Shown one piece after another: positions 32,605 to 40,028 of a stretch of DNA of 45,583 nt. Under the pieces are notes generated by a model. That model saw only the letters and a list, made by a program, of their open reading frames with translations, ran no database searches and was not told the origin of the DNA. This stretch comes from Clostridia bacterium (GTDB lineage: Bacteria; Bacillota; Clostridia; Christensenellales; Aristaeellaceae). The stretch is from NCBI GenBank assembly GCA_017512905.1, contig JAFWEL010000078.1:1-45583 (forward strand). Reading direction: 5' to 3'. The position numbers were made by a program, and so were the translations under genes. Within the stretch, counting starts at the first letter, position 1. Each line of letters begins with the position of its first letter.

Positions 32605-33359
32605 CCGGGCGCACGGCCGTCCCCGAACACGTGTGCCCGGAAAAAGGACGTCGCCCGCTCCATGGCTTCGGCTCTGGCCTGCCCCGTAAATCCATGGTTC
32701 TGTCCCGGCATGACGACCAATTCGGCAGAGGTATAGACCTCCACGGCCCTCTGGGAATACCTCAGCGGCACAATCCCGTCCTCGTCTCCATGGAGGATCA
32801 GCACATCGCCGGTATAGCCTCCGATCACATCATAAATATCAAAGGATACGGCATCCTCGCTGTAGATGCGGCCAATACAGGTCCCCATCACCGTTTCGGT
32901 TTCCGGGAAGGAGCCGTCCGGGTTGGCCCTCCGCCTGGCGTCATCCTGCAGCACAAAGGCCGGAAATTCAAGCACCATGGCTTTCACATCCTCCGGCCGC
33001 CGGGCAGCCACCCAGGATGAGACAAATCCGCCCTGGCTCGCCCCCCACAGGAAGATGCGGTCGAAGCGGTCGTCTGTCCTGAAGTGATCGATAATCGCGA
33101 TCAGGTCTCTGGCTTCCGTCAGCACAGACATCTCCAGCATGGTTCCAGCGCTCTTTGACCCTGATCCGCCGCCGCAGAAATCAAAGCTATAGGCCGCAAA
33201 GCCCTTGTCAAGGAAGTAATCCGCATAATCCCGGTTTCCGTCATGCGTCCCGCCAAAGCCGTGGGACAGTATGACCAGCGGGACAGGGCCCTCCGCCTTT
33301 GGAAGCTGCAGGATGCCGTAAATATCGCCCATACTGCCAGGAATCATGATCTCATTCAT
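32577..33359 (-). CDS. Alpha/beta-fold hydrolase (esterase/peptidase-like)
   Basis: This 260-residue cytoplasmic protein has the oxyanion segment VILSHGFGGTHDGN, the nucleophile elbow GASQGG, an acidic residue in ILHGDEDGIVPL, and the catalytic histidine in MPGQNHGFTGQ. It is a serine hydrolase of the acyl-peptidase/feruloyl-esterase-like group; the substrate is unknown. ATG at 33359 follows GGAGGG by 5-6 nt; the frame extends 25 codons upstream without a ribosome site. A promoter is at 33456-33484. Confidence 0.85.
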   Translation of the reverse strand: MNEIMIPGSMGDIYGILQLPKAEGPVPLVILSHGFGGTHDGNRDYADYFLDKGFAAYSFDFCGGGSGSKSAGTMLEMSVLTEARDLIAIIDHFRTDDRFDRIFLWGASQGGFVSSWVAARRPEDVKAMVLEFPAFVLQDDARRRANPDGSFPETETVMGTCIGRIYSEDAVSFDIYDVIGGYTGDVLILHGDEDGIVPLRYSQRAVEVYTSAELVVMPGQNHGFTGQARAEAMERATSFFRAHVFGDGRAPGCIRERAGT

Positions 33360-33455
33360 ATTGCCCTCCGCTGCCGTGGCCGTTGGCATCAGCGCCTGTA
33401 TTTGAGTCTGCGAAGCGCCACAGCTTCTCCTCATGGTATCAAGTCATTTTTCCCT

Positions 33456-33484
33456 ATTTTACCATACCTGTTCCATGCTGTCCA
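33456..33484 (-). promoter_or_regulatory. Likely promoter of the alpha/beta hydrolase gene
   Basis: On the minus strand TGGACA (33479-33484) and TAAAAT (33456-33461) are 17 nt apart. Confidence 0.5.
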
Positions 33485-33494
33485 TAGGGCAGTG

Positions 33495-33884
33495 TCATCG
33501 TCCTTGGCAACCCTCCAAGAAGGTACACAGTATGCGCGGCTCCTCGCCCCACCAGATGGGATAGCCGATGTAAACGGTGGTGTAACCGGTCAGGTCCACG
33601 TCCTCACCGCCGATCTCGGGGCGGGTATCGGGGTGATCCTGCTCGGAGGTCGCGCGTGTGGAGCGGTCGCTGTAATTCAGGTCCTCTTCGGTGTAGGGCA
33701 CCGCCGGGACGATCTCGTACAGGTCCGCGCCGGTCACGCGCGCCAGCTTCTCCGCCACGCCCCTGGTGGTGCCGGTGCAGGAGAAGTAGATCACCAGCGT
33801 GTCGCTGTGGGCCGCGTCCTCCGCAAACGCGCCCACGCCCATCAGCAGGCAGAGTGCCATCATCAGCGCAAATACTTTTTTCAT
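33495..33884 (-). pseudogene. Secreted flavodoxin, truncated
   Basis: A signal peptide (MKKVFALMMALCLLMGVGAFAED) is followed by a flavodoxin start (TLVIYFSCTGTTRGVAEKLA, the FMN phosphate loop) and YPIWWGEEPRILCTFLEG. The frame then stops after CQGR, at 129 residues, where relatives continue for about 60 more with the second FMN loop and last strand. No continuation was found in the other frames, so the 3' end appears deleted. Its ribosome site (AAGGAGGTC) and place behind the CMD gene are intact. Confidence 0.65.
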
Positions 33885-33908
33885 CTCAATGACCTCCTTA
33901 TCAATGGG

Positions 33909-34250
33909 TTATTCCTCTTCTTTCCAGACTTCCCTGGCCTGCCGGAACACCGCCCAGCCCTTGGGCCAGCCCACATACATCGTGGCGTGGGTGATGATGG
34001 CGGCGATTTCATCCTTCGTCACGCCGTGGGCCTTGGCGTTCTGCAAATGATAAGTCAGGGACGAATCCGTGATGCCCGAAGCCATCAGCGATACGACGGT
34101 GATGATGCACTTGGTCTTGACATCAATGGCCTCCGCGTTCCACACCTCTCCGAACAGCACATCGTCGTTCAGGTGTGCGAACATCGGCGCGAACGCGCCC
34201 AGCTGCTGCCGGCCGGCAGTCTGTGTGATCTTCTCATTCATGTTTTTCAT
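33909..34250 (-). CDS. Carboxymuconolactone decarboxylase-family protein
   Basis: This 113-residue protein has the CMD/AhpD fold pattern (KTKCIITVVSLMASGITDSS, HLQNAKAHGVTKDEIAAII, in part). The CxxC of true AhpD peroxidases is absent, so it is not an obvious disulfide reductase. Such proteins commonly accompany aldo/keto reductases and flavodoxins. GGAAGG lies 11 nt before the ATG used; a TTG one codon earlier is also possible. It lies 29 nt after the aldo/keto reductase. Confidence 0.8.
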   Translation of the reverse strand: MKNMNEKITQTAGRQQLGAFAPMFAHLNDDVLFGEVWNAEAIDVKTKCIITVVSLMASGITDSSLTYHLQNAKAHGVTKDEIAAIITHATMYVGWPKGWAVFRQAREVWKEEE

Positions 34251-34279
34251 CAATCGTTCATCCTTCCACAGTCATCTAT

Positions 34280-35317
34280 TCAGATTTTCTGGTTTCCGGT
34301 CGTCCACACATGCTTTTCCCTTGCGTTCGCGGGCTTGTTCTGCGCCATGACGCCCGCCAGGGGGTGGGCCACATAGGGCGCTTCAAGATATGCCGTCTCC
34401 TCGTCGGTCAACTCCAGGTCCACAGCCTTCGCCGCGCCCTCGATGTGGTGGAACTTCGTCGCGCCTACCACAGGCGCGGTCACCCTGGTCAACAGCCAGG
34501 CCAGCGACACCTCTGTCATGCTCACACCGCGCTTCTCCGCGATCTCCGCCACGCGGTTGATGACGATGTCGTCCTGTTCCTTCGTCGCGTCGTACTTGAA
34601 CTTCGCGTAGGCGTCCTTCTCCAGCCGGGCGGAGGTTTCCCCCGGCTTGCGGGCAAGACGGCCCGAGGCCAGAGCGCTGTAGGGCGTCAGGGCGATGTTC
34701 TCCTCGTGGCAGTAGGGCACCATTTCCCGCTCCTCCTCCCGGAAGATCAGGTTGTAGTGGCCCTGTACGGACACAAACCTCGCCCAGCCCTCCCGCTCGG
34801 CGATGGCGTTGGCCTTGCAAAGCTGCCAGGCGAAGCAGTTGGAGATGCCGATGTACCGCGCCTTGCCCGCCTTCACCTGACTGTTCAGGCCGTCCAGGAT
34901 GTCCTCGATGGGCGTCTGCCAGTCCCACATGTGATAGATGTACAGATCCACATAGTCCATGCCCAGGTTTTCAAGGCTCTTGTTCAGCATCCGCTCGATG
35001 TGCTGCTGCCCGGTGACGCCCGCCGCGATCTCGTCCTGGGTCCTGGGCAGGAACTTGGTGGCCACCACCACCTCGTCGCGCTTGGCGAAATCCCGAAGCG
35101 CCCGTCCCACGTACTGCTCGCTGGTGCCGGACTGGTAGGCGATGGCCGTGTCATAGAAGTTGACGCCCAATTCCAACCCACGCCGGATGATCTCCCGGGA
35201 GTGTTCCTCGTCCAGCGTCCAGGCGTGTTGGCCCTGGCCCGCGTCGCCAAAGCCCATGCAGCCCATGCAGATGCGGGAGACGTTCAATGCGCTGTTTCCG
35301 AGTCTTGCATATTTCAT
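34280..35317 (-). CDS. Aldo/keto reductase
   Basis: This 345-residue NAD(P)H-dependent TIM barrel carries the full tetrad: Asp56 in NFYDTA, Tyr61, Lys88 in VVVATKF, and His129 in LYIYHMW. GISNCFAWQL and the C-terminal cofactor segment VVGATKFHHIEGA are standard. The substrate is unknown. It is the first gene of an apparent operon with the CMD protein and truncated secreted flavodoxin. Its promoter carries two matching palindromes (35352-35364 and 35386-35398), so it is likely under tight repression, for example by a TetR- or MerR-type regulator not in the window. Confidence 0.92.
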   Translation of the reverse strand: MKYARLGNSALNVSRICMGCMGFGDAGQGQHAWTLDEEHSREIIRRGLELGVNFYDTAIAYQSGTSEQYVGRALRDFAKRDEVVVATKFLPRTQDEIAAGVTGQQHIERMLNKSLENLGMDYVDLYIYHMWDWQTPIEDILDGLNSQVKAGKARYIGISNCFAWQLCKANAIAEREGWARFVSVQGHYNLIFREEEREMVPYCHEENIALTPYSALASGRLARKPGETSARLEKDAYAKFKYDATKEQDDIVINRVAEIAEKRGVSMTEVSLAWLLTRVTAPVVGATKFHHIEGAAKAVDLELTDEETAYLEAPYVAHPLAGVMAQNKPANAREKHVWTTGNQKI

Positions 35318-35351
35318 GTTTCTGTCAGCCTCCTGTTCATTATTGCAAAAC

Positions 35352-35399
35352 TGACATCATGTCAATTCATAGTATACACTATATCTGACGCGATGTCAA
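35352..35399 (-). promoter_or_regulatory. Promoter with twin operators before the aldo/keto reductase
   Basis: On the minus strand TTGACA (35394-35399) and TATACT (35371-35376) are 17 nt apart. TGACATCGCGTCA overlaps the -35 box and TGACATGATGTCA lies just past the -10 box. Both are 13-bp palindromes of the form TGACrynnnGTCA, with centres 34 bp apart. Confidence 0.75.
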
Positions 35400-35464
35400 T
35401 ATCATTTTTCAAGTCGCAATATGTTTTTCTTCAGATGCATCTGTCGGATCCTTTTGCACGTGAA

Positions 35465-35680
35465 TCAGATGTAAACCGCGGGTCCCGGCAGTGCCCAGAC
35501 ATCGCTACAGACGGGGTTATGGATGTGCTTGTGCACAAAAGCCATAACAGCCGACATTCCGTCAAAGTGTAAATCCCTCATGTATTGACTATGTGTCACG
35601 CTGACTGTCAAGCCGTTTTCTCCAAACGGGCATCCCACGGTATAGTGGCCGTGAATATGGCGCCTGGGACGCGGAGCCAT
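35465..35680 (-). CDS. Small hypothetical protein after the DUF3237 gene
   Basis: This 71-residue frame (GCPFGENGLTVSVTHSQYMR to CSDVWALPGPAVYI) begins 6 nt after the DUF3237 stop and has protein-like composition. A weak ribosome site (GGAGGGCGG, 11 nt) lies in the end of the previous gene, so translation could be coupled. I recognise no family. It may also be a remnant. Confidence 0.45.
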   Translation of the reverse strand: MAPRPRRHIHGHYTVGCPFGENGLTVSVTHSQYMRDLHFDGMSAVMAFVHKHIHNPVCSDVWALPGPAVYI

Positions 35681-35686
35681 TCCTCG

Positions 35687-36121
35687 TTATCCGCCCTCCT
35701 GATGATCGATCTCATAGAAACGGATGTGCAGGCCGTCCGCCTCGTCCACGCCCTCGCCCACAAACTGGTTGCGGTGCAGGTAGGCCGCCAGCCTGGGGCT
35801 GTCGGTGTAAAAGGTTGGCACGGTATGAAAAGGCATGGATTTGGTCAGGTCGTCAAACCAGCCGTTGTTTTCCACGTAGATGTGGCAGGCATTGCCGTCC
35901 GCGTCTGTGCCTGTGAGCATGTATCTCGCGGACATATGCCGCACATGGGCCGCGTTTACCACCTGGGTGTCCACGCCGCAGGGCTCCACGATGCCCTTGA
36001 AGATCTCACTCTCAACGCTCCCCTTGAAGGGAATCATCAGTACCTCGCCGTTTTCACCGGTCATATGCACCGTGGGACCGTTGGATTCGATCCTGATATC
36101 CAATACAGGTTTCCTGTTCAT
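35687..36121 (-). CDS. DUF3237-family protein
   Basis: This 144-residue protein contains VVNAAHVRHMSARYMLTGTD and GNACHIYVENNGWF, fitting the DUF3237 beta-barrel family of unknown function. It lies 4 nt after the glycosidase-like gene and is surely co-transcribed. A link to carbohydrate metabolism is only suggested by this neighbour. Confidence 0.7.
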   Translation of the reverse strand: MNRKPVLDIRIESNGPTVHMTGENGEVLMIPFKGSVESEIFKGIVEPCGVDTQVVNAAHVRHMSARYMLTGTDADGNACHIYVENNGWFDDLTKSMPFHTVPTFYTDSPRLAAYLHRNQFVGEGVDEADGLHIRFYEIDHQEGG

Positions 36122-36124
36122 GGG

Positions 36125-37645
36125 CTACGCCCTCCTCAACCGAATCGCCATGTACTGATTGCCCGGCAGCTCGATGCGCGTCGCGCCGTGGCGGAGGCCC
36201 ACCGGGGTGACGGTCATATTCCAGGTGTCAATGATCTCCACCTCATAGTCGCCGTCCCCGGGCAGGACCAGCATGCGATACCTGGGCTGGCAAATGCCGA
36301 GATAGTGGATCTGATAATCCTCCGGCGCGTCCACGGCACAGCCCACCACCTCGTCGAAAATGCCCTTGCCCCTGCACAGGCCACGGCCGGGGGTCTGTTC
36401 CAGGATCTTCCTGAGAAACGCGATCCTTGGCGCGCTCTCACCCTTCAGGACGCCGCCATGGGACCACCAGAGGATATCCCTGTCATCCAGATAGGTCTCG
36501 CCGTGTCCCGCGTGCCCACCCCGTAGGAACGCCTCCCAGAAGCGGCGCACCAGCTCCCGGGCCGTGATGTTGCCCCAGCCCAGGCTGATGTCGCCCTCGT
36601 AGCAGATCTCGTCCCACACGGCAGGCTTGCGATACTTCCCGATCAATTCATCGGTGTACTCCGTGGTCCTGTAGAAGTCCGTCCGCTGGAGGGACTGGTG
36701 GGTCACCCAGGGCTTTGAGAAATCATAATACTCAATGCAGTTGTGCACGGAGCACATGTGATGATAGGGGTCATTTTCCGCGATCAGCTTCCCATAGCGC
36801 TCCCAGTCCTCCGCCGTCCTGGTGGGAATGATGTCGTATTCGTTGGCCAACGACCACCAAACGTTGCGGAACGCGCCGTAGCGGGCCACCATGTACCCCA
36901 GGTAGGCGTCGCAGGCCGCGGCGCTCATCTCATTCATGCCCCAACGGTCGTAGGGGTGCATCAGTATGATGTCCGCCTCGATGCCCAGCTCCATCAGCTG
37001 CCGGACGCGCTGGTCGAAGCGCCTGAAGTGGGCCACGTTAGGCCGGGTGTAGTCGAAGCCGTAATCCATCTCCGGCACCTGCTCCAGCGGCCAATAGGTG
37101 CGGTTGGCCTGGATCGCCACGAGGGCCGGGTCCAGCCCCTCGCCGTGGCCGCGCTCAAAGGGATACGTGATGGGCTCCTTTCTGTTGAACTCATAGAACT
37201 TGGGAAAAATACAGAACCGGATCTTGTTGAAGGGCGACTTCGACAGCGTATCCAGCGTCTGTTCCTGCAAATCCATGTCCTGATTCACCCATGCGTAGCA
37301 CGTCGTGCCCACCGAATAATGGGGCGTACCGTCGCCCCAAGCCAGCAGGGTCCCGTCCACCACCCGCACCGGTCCGTGATTGTTGGCTGCCGGCGCGACA
37401 GCCTCAAACGTCCCCGTCACTGGCGAATCGACGGCGCTGCCCTCTATGACATAGGTATACTTTCCCTCGAAGGACGGCATGAATCGCACACGATACACGC
37501 CCTCGCCATCGTAGAAGCCCTTGACCCTCACGCTCTCGTGCTCGCCTGAGAAAGCGCCCACGATTTCGTAATCCAGGAAGGGATTCCCGTCGTCCTTCCC
37601 CTTCAGGGCAATTTCAAATATGCCCCATCGCTCTGTCCGCTTCAT
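36125..37645 (-). CDS. Glycoside-hydrolase-like protein (DUF5060-DUF4038-DUF5605)
   Basis: This 506-residue protein has an N-terminal beta-sandwich (RTERWGIFEIALKGKDDGNP, the DUF5060 pattern), a central TIM barrel (HYSVGTTCYAWVN, then YGAFRNVWWSLANEYD with likely catalytic Glu, and KPAVWDEICYEGD with a second Glu), and a C-terminal sandwich (DUF5605-like) ending in NQYMAIRLRRA. The barrel is related to GH140-type apiosidases. There is no signal peptide. The acidic pair supports real glycosidase activity; the substrate is unknown. It heads an operon with DUF3237. Confidence 0.85.
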   Translation of the reverse strand: MKRTERWGIFEIALKGKDDGNPFLDYEIVGAFSGEHESVRVKGFYDGEGVYRVRFMPSFEGKYTYVIEGSAVDSPVTGTFEAVAPAANNHGPVRVVDGTLLAWGDGTPHYSVGTTCYAWVNQDMDLQEQTLDTLSKSPFNKIRFCIFPKFYEFNRKEPITYPFERGHGEGLDPALVAIQANRTYWPLEQVPEMDYGFDYTRPNVAHFRRFDQRVRQLMELGIEADIILMHPYDRWGMNEMSAAACDAYLGYMVARYGAFRNVWWSLANEYDIIPTRTAEDWERYGKLIAENDPYHHMCSVHNCIEYYDFSKPWVTHQSLQRTDFYRTTEYTDELIGKYRKPAVWDEICYEGDISLGWGNITARELVRRFWEAFLRGGHAGHGETYLDDRDILWWSHGGVLKGESAPRIAFLRKILEQTPGRGLCRGKGIFDEVVGCAVDAPEDYQIHYLGICQPRYRMLVLPGDGDYEVEIIDTWNMTVTPVGLRHGATRIELPGNQYMAIRLRRA

Positions 37646-37687
37646 ACCTTCACCCCTTATTCAATTGCTTATCATCTCATTTTCTAC

Positions 37688-37716
37688 ATTATCCTATATT
37701 CATCCCGACATGTCAA
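37688..37716 (-). promoter_or_regulatory. Promoter of the glycosidase-like operon
   Basis: On the minus strand TTGACA (37711-37716) and GATAAT (37688-37693) are 17 nt apart. Confidence 0.65.
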
Positions 37717-37821
37717 CCCAATCGTGCCACTCCGGCGCCGCCGGACAGCGATGAACGGCGAGGTGGTTTTTTAATGGTTGAAGCAAGACATTGATACATA
37801 ATGGATATATCAACCTGTTAA

Positions 37822-37980
37822 TACCAAGCTCAATCTAAAAGTAAACCTGTGCGGAGCAGATTTTTCGTTCTGCCTAAGCGGAGCGGAGGGAGGCGATGCA
37901 GCGCATCGTTGACCGCAGCGAGGCAACGGCAGGGCGGAAAAGATGCCCGCGGAGGGTTGCTGTTTAGATTGAGTTTAGTA
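37822..37980. mobile_element. 159-bp MITE, copy B
   Basis: The ends TACCAAGCTCAATCTAAA and TTTAGATTGAGTTTAGTA are strong inverted repeats. Length and core match copies A and C. It lies between the glycosidase-like operon and the SH3 gene, with no coding content. Confidence 0.92.
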
Positions 37981-38026
37981 TCAATTATTGGAGGGTCTCC
38001 TGGTACAAATGGGCGGTCCAAAACTG

Positions 38027-38056
38027 GAAAAGCCTGACCCGAAGATCAGGCTTTTC
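38027..38056. terminator. Bidirectional terminator
   Basis: GAAAAGCCTGA (38027-38037) and TCAGGCTTTTC (38046-38056) form a perfect 11-bp stem with A- and T-rich feet on both sides. It follows the SH3 gene at 38140 on the minus strand. A wider 9-bp inverted repeat, GACCTGTTG/CAACAGGTC, lies at about 38059-38131. Confidence 0.8.
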
Positions 38057-38139
38057 AACGACCTGTTGACGATATGGATCCCGAAAGGGCTGCAGCGCGT
38101 GCTTCTAAGATGCCAGGCAGCGCAACAGGTCAATTCGTA

Positions 38140-38640
38140 TCACCTGTGAATCCATCCAACCGCGCCGCGAAGGCTGACCAGATACCAGTCGCCCTCATCT
38201 TTCAGGATGGGAAGCCGGGCATCCTTCTCAAGCAGGGCGACCTTTGGCGCGGCAGTGTCATCCCAGGCGTAGACAGCCGTTTTCTGCTCTGTCACATACC
38301 AGGCCGGGTTGATGACGATGTAGTCTGAATCGATCCAGCCGCAGGGCGAGTCTTCAGAATCACCAAGCGTACAATAAACAAATCCGTTCTCTTCCTCCGG
38401 ACCCGCCGGCAGATCCGCGTTTATCACGATGGGCCGATCTCCATAATTCAGGGAGTGCATCGCTTTGGAGGAAGCGCTCGCCTTTTCCCGCAATGTGAGC
38501 TTTTCGCACAGCACCACGGCCGGGTAACCGATCTGCTGGCCCGGCCCATAAGGCGGTATTACTTCCGCGTGAACGACCCCAATGGATCCAAGCATGACCA
38601 TCAACGCCATCATAATCATCAGCCAACCATACTTTTTCAT
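38140..38640 (-). CDS. Secreted SH3-domain protein
   Basis: This 166-residue protein has a signal peptide (KKYGWLMIMMALMVMLGSIG in part, cut near VHAEV) and two SH3-like units: PAVVLCEKLTLREKASASSKAM and AVYAWDDTAAPKVALLEKDARLPIL (each in part), both in the usual LN(V/L)R-type arrangement. It is shorter than and different from the protein at 30532. ATG at 38640 has GAGGG 9 nt upstream; one two codons earlier is too close to the ribosome site. Function unknown; likely at the cell surface. Confidence 0.8.
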   Translation of the reverse strand: MKKYGWLMIMMALMVMLGSIGVVHAEVIPPYGPGQQIGYPAVVLCEKLTLREKASASSKAMHSLNYGDRPIVINADLPAGPEEENGFVYCTLGDSEDSPCGWIDSDYIVINPAWYVTEQKTAVYAWDDTAAPKVALLEKDARLPILKDEGDWYLVSLRGAVGWIHR

Positions 38641-38668
38641 GTTCATTTTCCCTCTTTCATCATATTCA

Positions 38669-38850
38669 TACTCTTCTCTCAGTCTAAAATAACATCAATC
38701 AAGGGCTGCTATTCCGCCGCTGCTGCGTCCGAAAAAATTGACTTGCGTCCTAAAGGACTGGCTTCGCGTCGCCAGCAAGCCTGCGTTTTCATCCTTGCAT
38801 CGGCGAAAAAACATCTCCTTGCTTGATAACATTTTAGATTGAGAATAGTA
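38669..38850. mobile_element. Divergent MITE relative carrying the constant cassette
   Basis: The right end TTTAGATTGAGAATAGTA (38833-38850) matches the 159-bp MITE family, and a degenerate left end (TCAGTCTAAAAT near 38679-38690) faces it. The core is unrelated to the other copies and holds the constant cassette (38747-38774) between arms CTTGC and GCAAG. Confidence 0.6.
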
Positions 38851-38996
38851 TCAATCATTGGACGTCGGCCCCGGACGTTTTGTTCCGCGCGTGAAATCGG
38901 CGAATGTAGACAAGAACAATCCATTATGGCAAATCCCGGTTCGACAGCTATATGATACCACATCTCTACAGGTTTGAAAACACCGATTTGGTCAGT

Positions 38997-39022
38997 GGGT
39001 TGCAGTTTAGATTGAGATTAGA
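38997..39022. mobile_element. Solo right end of the 159-bp MITE family
   Basis: GGGTTGCAGTTTAGATTGAG and the next bases match the right end of the MITE. No convincing left end exists in 38851-38996, which is otherwise gene-free. It stops 1-2 nt before the stop codon of the NTF2-like gene. Confidence 0.65.
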
Positions 39023-39023
39023 A

Positions 39024-39392
39024 TTAATAGGTCGATGCCCGGGAACTGGCGAACCGCCATAACCCCTGTTCCCTCCGCAGGGTGAAATCCCCCCGCAAGC
39101 GCCAGGTGCTCCTTCGTCCGCCATACACAGCGGCGCACACGCGGCTGCGCCCGATCATCTCGGCCCGATCGCCGTCAATACAGACCTCAATGTCATCGTG
39201 GTCGGCGGAATAGTAGTTGAACGTTCCATCCAACAGCCCCCTCAGGAAAACCTCCGCGGACTGCTTCACGCCGGTCATGTGCATGAGATAGTAATCCTTC
39301 GCCATCAGGCTGCGCAGCCCGTCCGCGTCCTTTTCAATCATGTACCGCCAGTATTTCCGGTACATCTCCCGGATGATCTCTCGCTCGTCCAT
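39024..39392 (-). CDS. NTF2-like (SnoaL/DUF4440) protein
   Basis: This 122-residue protein has the cone-shaped NTF2 fold pattern: REIIREMYRKYWRYMIEKDA, MAKDYYLMHMTG, then alternating strands ending in GDFTLRREQGLWRFASSRAS. It could be a small binding protein or isomerase. The ATG at 39392 is 2 nt after the flavodoxin stop, so translation is coupled. An upstream in-frame start would overlap flavodoxin and is rejected. Confidence 0.75.
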   Translation of the reverse strand: MDEREIIREMYRKYWRYMIEKDADGLRSLMAKDYYLMHMTGVKQSAEVFLRGLLDGTFNYYSADHDDIEVCIDGDRAEMIGRSRVCAAVYGGRRSTWRLRGDFTLRREQGLWRFASSRASTY

Positions 39393-39394
39393 CG

Positions 39395-39916
39395 TCACAT
39401 CATTCCGTTCCCGGACAGCCACTTCCGGACAGAAGCCTTGGAATCTGCCGCCTGGCTGCCGGTGACAGACAGGCCCTTTTTCACCTCAGCGCCGGGGCAG
39501 GCGCGTTTGATGTCGCGCTCGCTGCCGCCCATGCCGCTGCCCTCATTGGTACACAGGGGCAGTATGGTTTTTCCGGAAAAGTCAAAGGCCTCCAGGAAGG
39601 TGAACACCGCCATGGGCATCGTGCCCCAGTAGTTGGGATAGGCCAGCACGATGGTATCGTAGCTGTCAATGGATTCCGGCAGCGAAACCAGCTCCGGCCG
39701 CGCCTTGGCCCGCAAATCGCGCTTGGCCTCCTCGATGCAGGTCATGTAGACCGGGGAATAGGTCTCCTTCATTTCGATTTTGAAAGTGTCTGCGTCGATC
39801 AGTTCCTTCATGAGGTTGCAGACGATCTCGGTGTTGCCCACCTTCACATAGCGCATCGCGCCGCCGAAGTAGTTTTCGTCCGCTCGGGAGAAGTATGCGA
39901 TCAAAGTCCTGGCCAT
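39395..39916 (-). CDS. Flavodoxin
   Basis: This 173-residue FMN electron carrier has AYFSRADENYFGGAMRYVKVG (in part) as its N-terminal phosphate loop region, YPNYWGTMPMAVFTFLEAFDF, and the C-terminal LCTNEGSGMGGSERDI loop. No signal peptide is present, unlike the truncated copy at 33495. ATG at 39916 follows GGAGGATAAAATC. It is divergent from the LysR gene and has a promoter facing that of lysR. Confidence 0.88.
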   Translation of the reverse strand: MARTLIAYFSRADENYFGGAMRYVKVGNTEIVCNLMKELIDADTFKIEMKETYSPVYMTCIEEAKRDLRAKARPELVSLPESIDSYDTIVLAYPNYWGTMPMAVFTFLEAFDFSGKTILPLCTNEGSGMGGSERDIKRACPGAEVKKGLSVTGSQAADSKASVRKWLSGNGMM

Positions 39917-39950
39917 GATTTTATCCTCCAAATCTGATCTTGATGATTGT

Positions 39951-39997
39951 ATTATACGTCAAATATATTGCAAAGTCCAATTCAATTGCTGTATAAT
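39951..39997. promoter_or_regulatory. Overlapping divergent promoters of flavodoxin and lysR
   Basis: For lysR, TTGCAA (39968-39973) and TATAAT (39992-39997) are 18 nt apart on the plus strand. For flavodoxin, TTGGAC (39975-39980) and TATAAT (39951-39956) are 18 nt apart on the minus strand. The boxes interleave, the usual layout for a LysR regulator controlling a divergent target and itself. Confidence 0.65.
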
Positions 39998-40028
39998 TGA
40001 TTTGATTTTTAAATATCCGGAGGCCAAC

